Assembly (NCBI GenBank): GCA_945874515.1
Contig: CAMCHA010000189.1
Coordinates: 1-5,842, forward strand
Length of the DNA: 5,842 nucleotides
DNA from: Asaia bogorensis
GTDB taxonomy: Bacteria; Pseudomonadota; Alphaproteobacteria; Acetobacterales; Acetobacteraceae
Direction of reading: 5' to 3'
The notes beneath the pieces were generated by a model, which saw nothing but the letters and a program-made list of their open reading frames with translations, was not told where the DNA came from and ran no database searches. This document shows, in pieces, positions 5,685 to 5,842 of this stretch; the stretch's first letter is position 1, and every line of letters starts with the position of its first letter. A program made the translations under genes and the position numbers.

Positions 5685-5842
5685 CAGCAAAACATGGCGC
5701 TTCTTGCCGATGGAAAGCCTGATCACGCCATCCTGCAAATCGTCATTCTTTAGCACGATATCAATCGCGGTAACGGGCTGGTTATTGGCGTAAATGCCGC
5801 CATTGGCGATCAGGCGCCGCGCTTCCCCTTTGCTCGGCACCA
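5673..5842 (-). CDS. tyrS: Tyrosyl-tRNA synthetase, C-terminal part (5' end outside the window)
   Basis: TyrS attaches tyrosine to tRNA-Tyr in the cytoplasm. Only the last 55 residues are visible, ending at TGA 5675-5673. They form the S4-like RNA-binding domain that recognises the tRNA: PSKGEARRLIANGGIYANN (2-20 of the fragment), then QPVTAIDIVL and the terminal GVIRLSIGKKRHVLL (38-52). The combination of SKGEARRLI, a Gly-Gly turn and a KLS-GKK-H-type ending is characteristic of bacterial TyrS and distinguishes it from TrpS, which has no S4 domain. The catalytic domain with HIGH and KMSKS motifs lies beyond the right edge and cannot be checked. The gene converges on the MFS gene with a 2-base gap. 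Other S4-domain proteins are a less likely alternative. Confidence 0.88.
   Translation of the reverse strand, partial: VPSKGEARRLIANGGIYANNQPVTAIDIVLKNDDLQDGVIRLSIGKKRHVLLKPA

Noticed and set aside
1..5842. Mobile element, CRISPR array, defence or biosynthetic system
   Set aside because: No spaced direct repeats, transposase or integrase motifs, terminal inverted repeats, toxin-antitoxin pair or enzyme cluster was seen; the genes are housekeeping and transport genes in ordinary order.

Overview
The window looks like a chromosomal housekeeping and transport region of a GC-rich alphaproteobacterium. The proteins most resemble Rhodospirillales or Acetobacteraceae versions, but that lineage call is inference from protein style and base composition, not from a search. 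Codons are strongly G/C-ending throughout. No insertion sequence, integrase, tRNA, rRNA or CRISPR array is visible, and no gene has base usage clearly unlike its neighbours.

Layout. Positions 1-958 (minus) hold most of an exported NMT1/THI5-type ABC substrate-binding protein, cut off at its C-terminus by the window edge. A 280-base divergent spacer (959-1238) rich in short inverted repeats separates it from a ten-helix DMT/EamA transporter (1239-2129, plus). That gene converges on grpE (2194-2751, minus), with two small hairpins in the 64-base gap. grpE is divergent from murJ (2878-4434, plus), the lipid II flippase; the spacer carries a candidate heat-shock-type promoter for grpE. A 12-helix major facilitator transporter (4462-5670, plus) follows murJ after 27 bases and is probably co-transcribed with it. 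Its stop codon lies 2 bases from the stop codon of a convergent tyrS (5673-5842, minus), of which only the C-terminal S4-like domain is present.

How the genes relate. murJ (peptidoglycan precursor export), grpE (DnaK nucleotide exchange) and tyrS (tyrosine charging) are core functions. The substrate-binding protein and the DMT and MFS proteins are accessory transport genes whose substrates cannot be read from sequence. The possible functional links are the divergent pair of solute-uptake binding protein and DMT transporter, and the murJ-MFS tandem.

I found no convincing undescribed multi-gene system. The points that deserve a second look are regulatory or structural: a possible RpoH promoter before grpE, a nine-C tract in the grpE N-terminal coding region, mutually exclusive hairpins in the leader of the binding-protein gene, a cluster of TTGGC/GCCAA elements in the same spacer, and a hairpin that contains both convergent stop codons near 5670.
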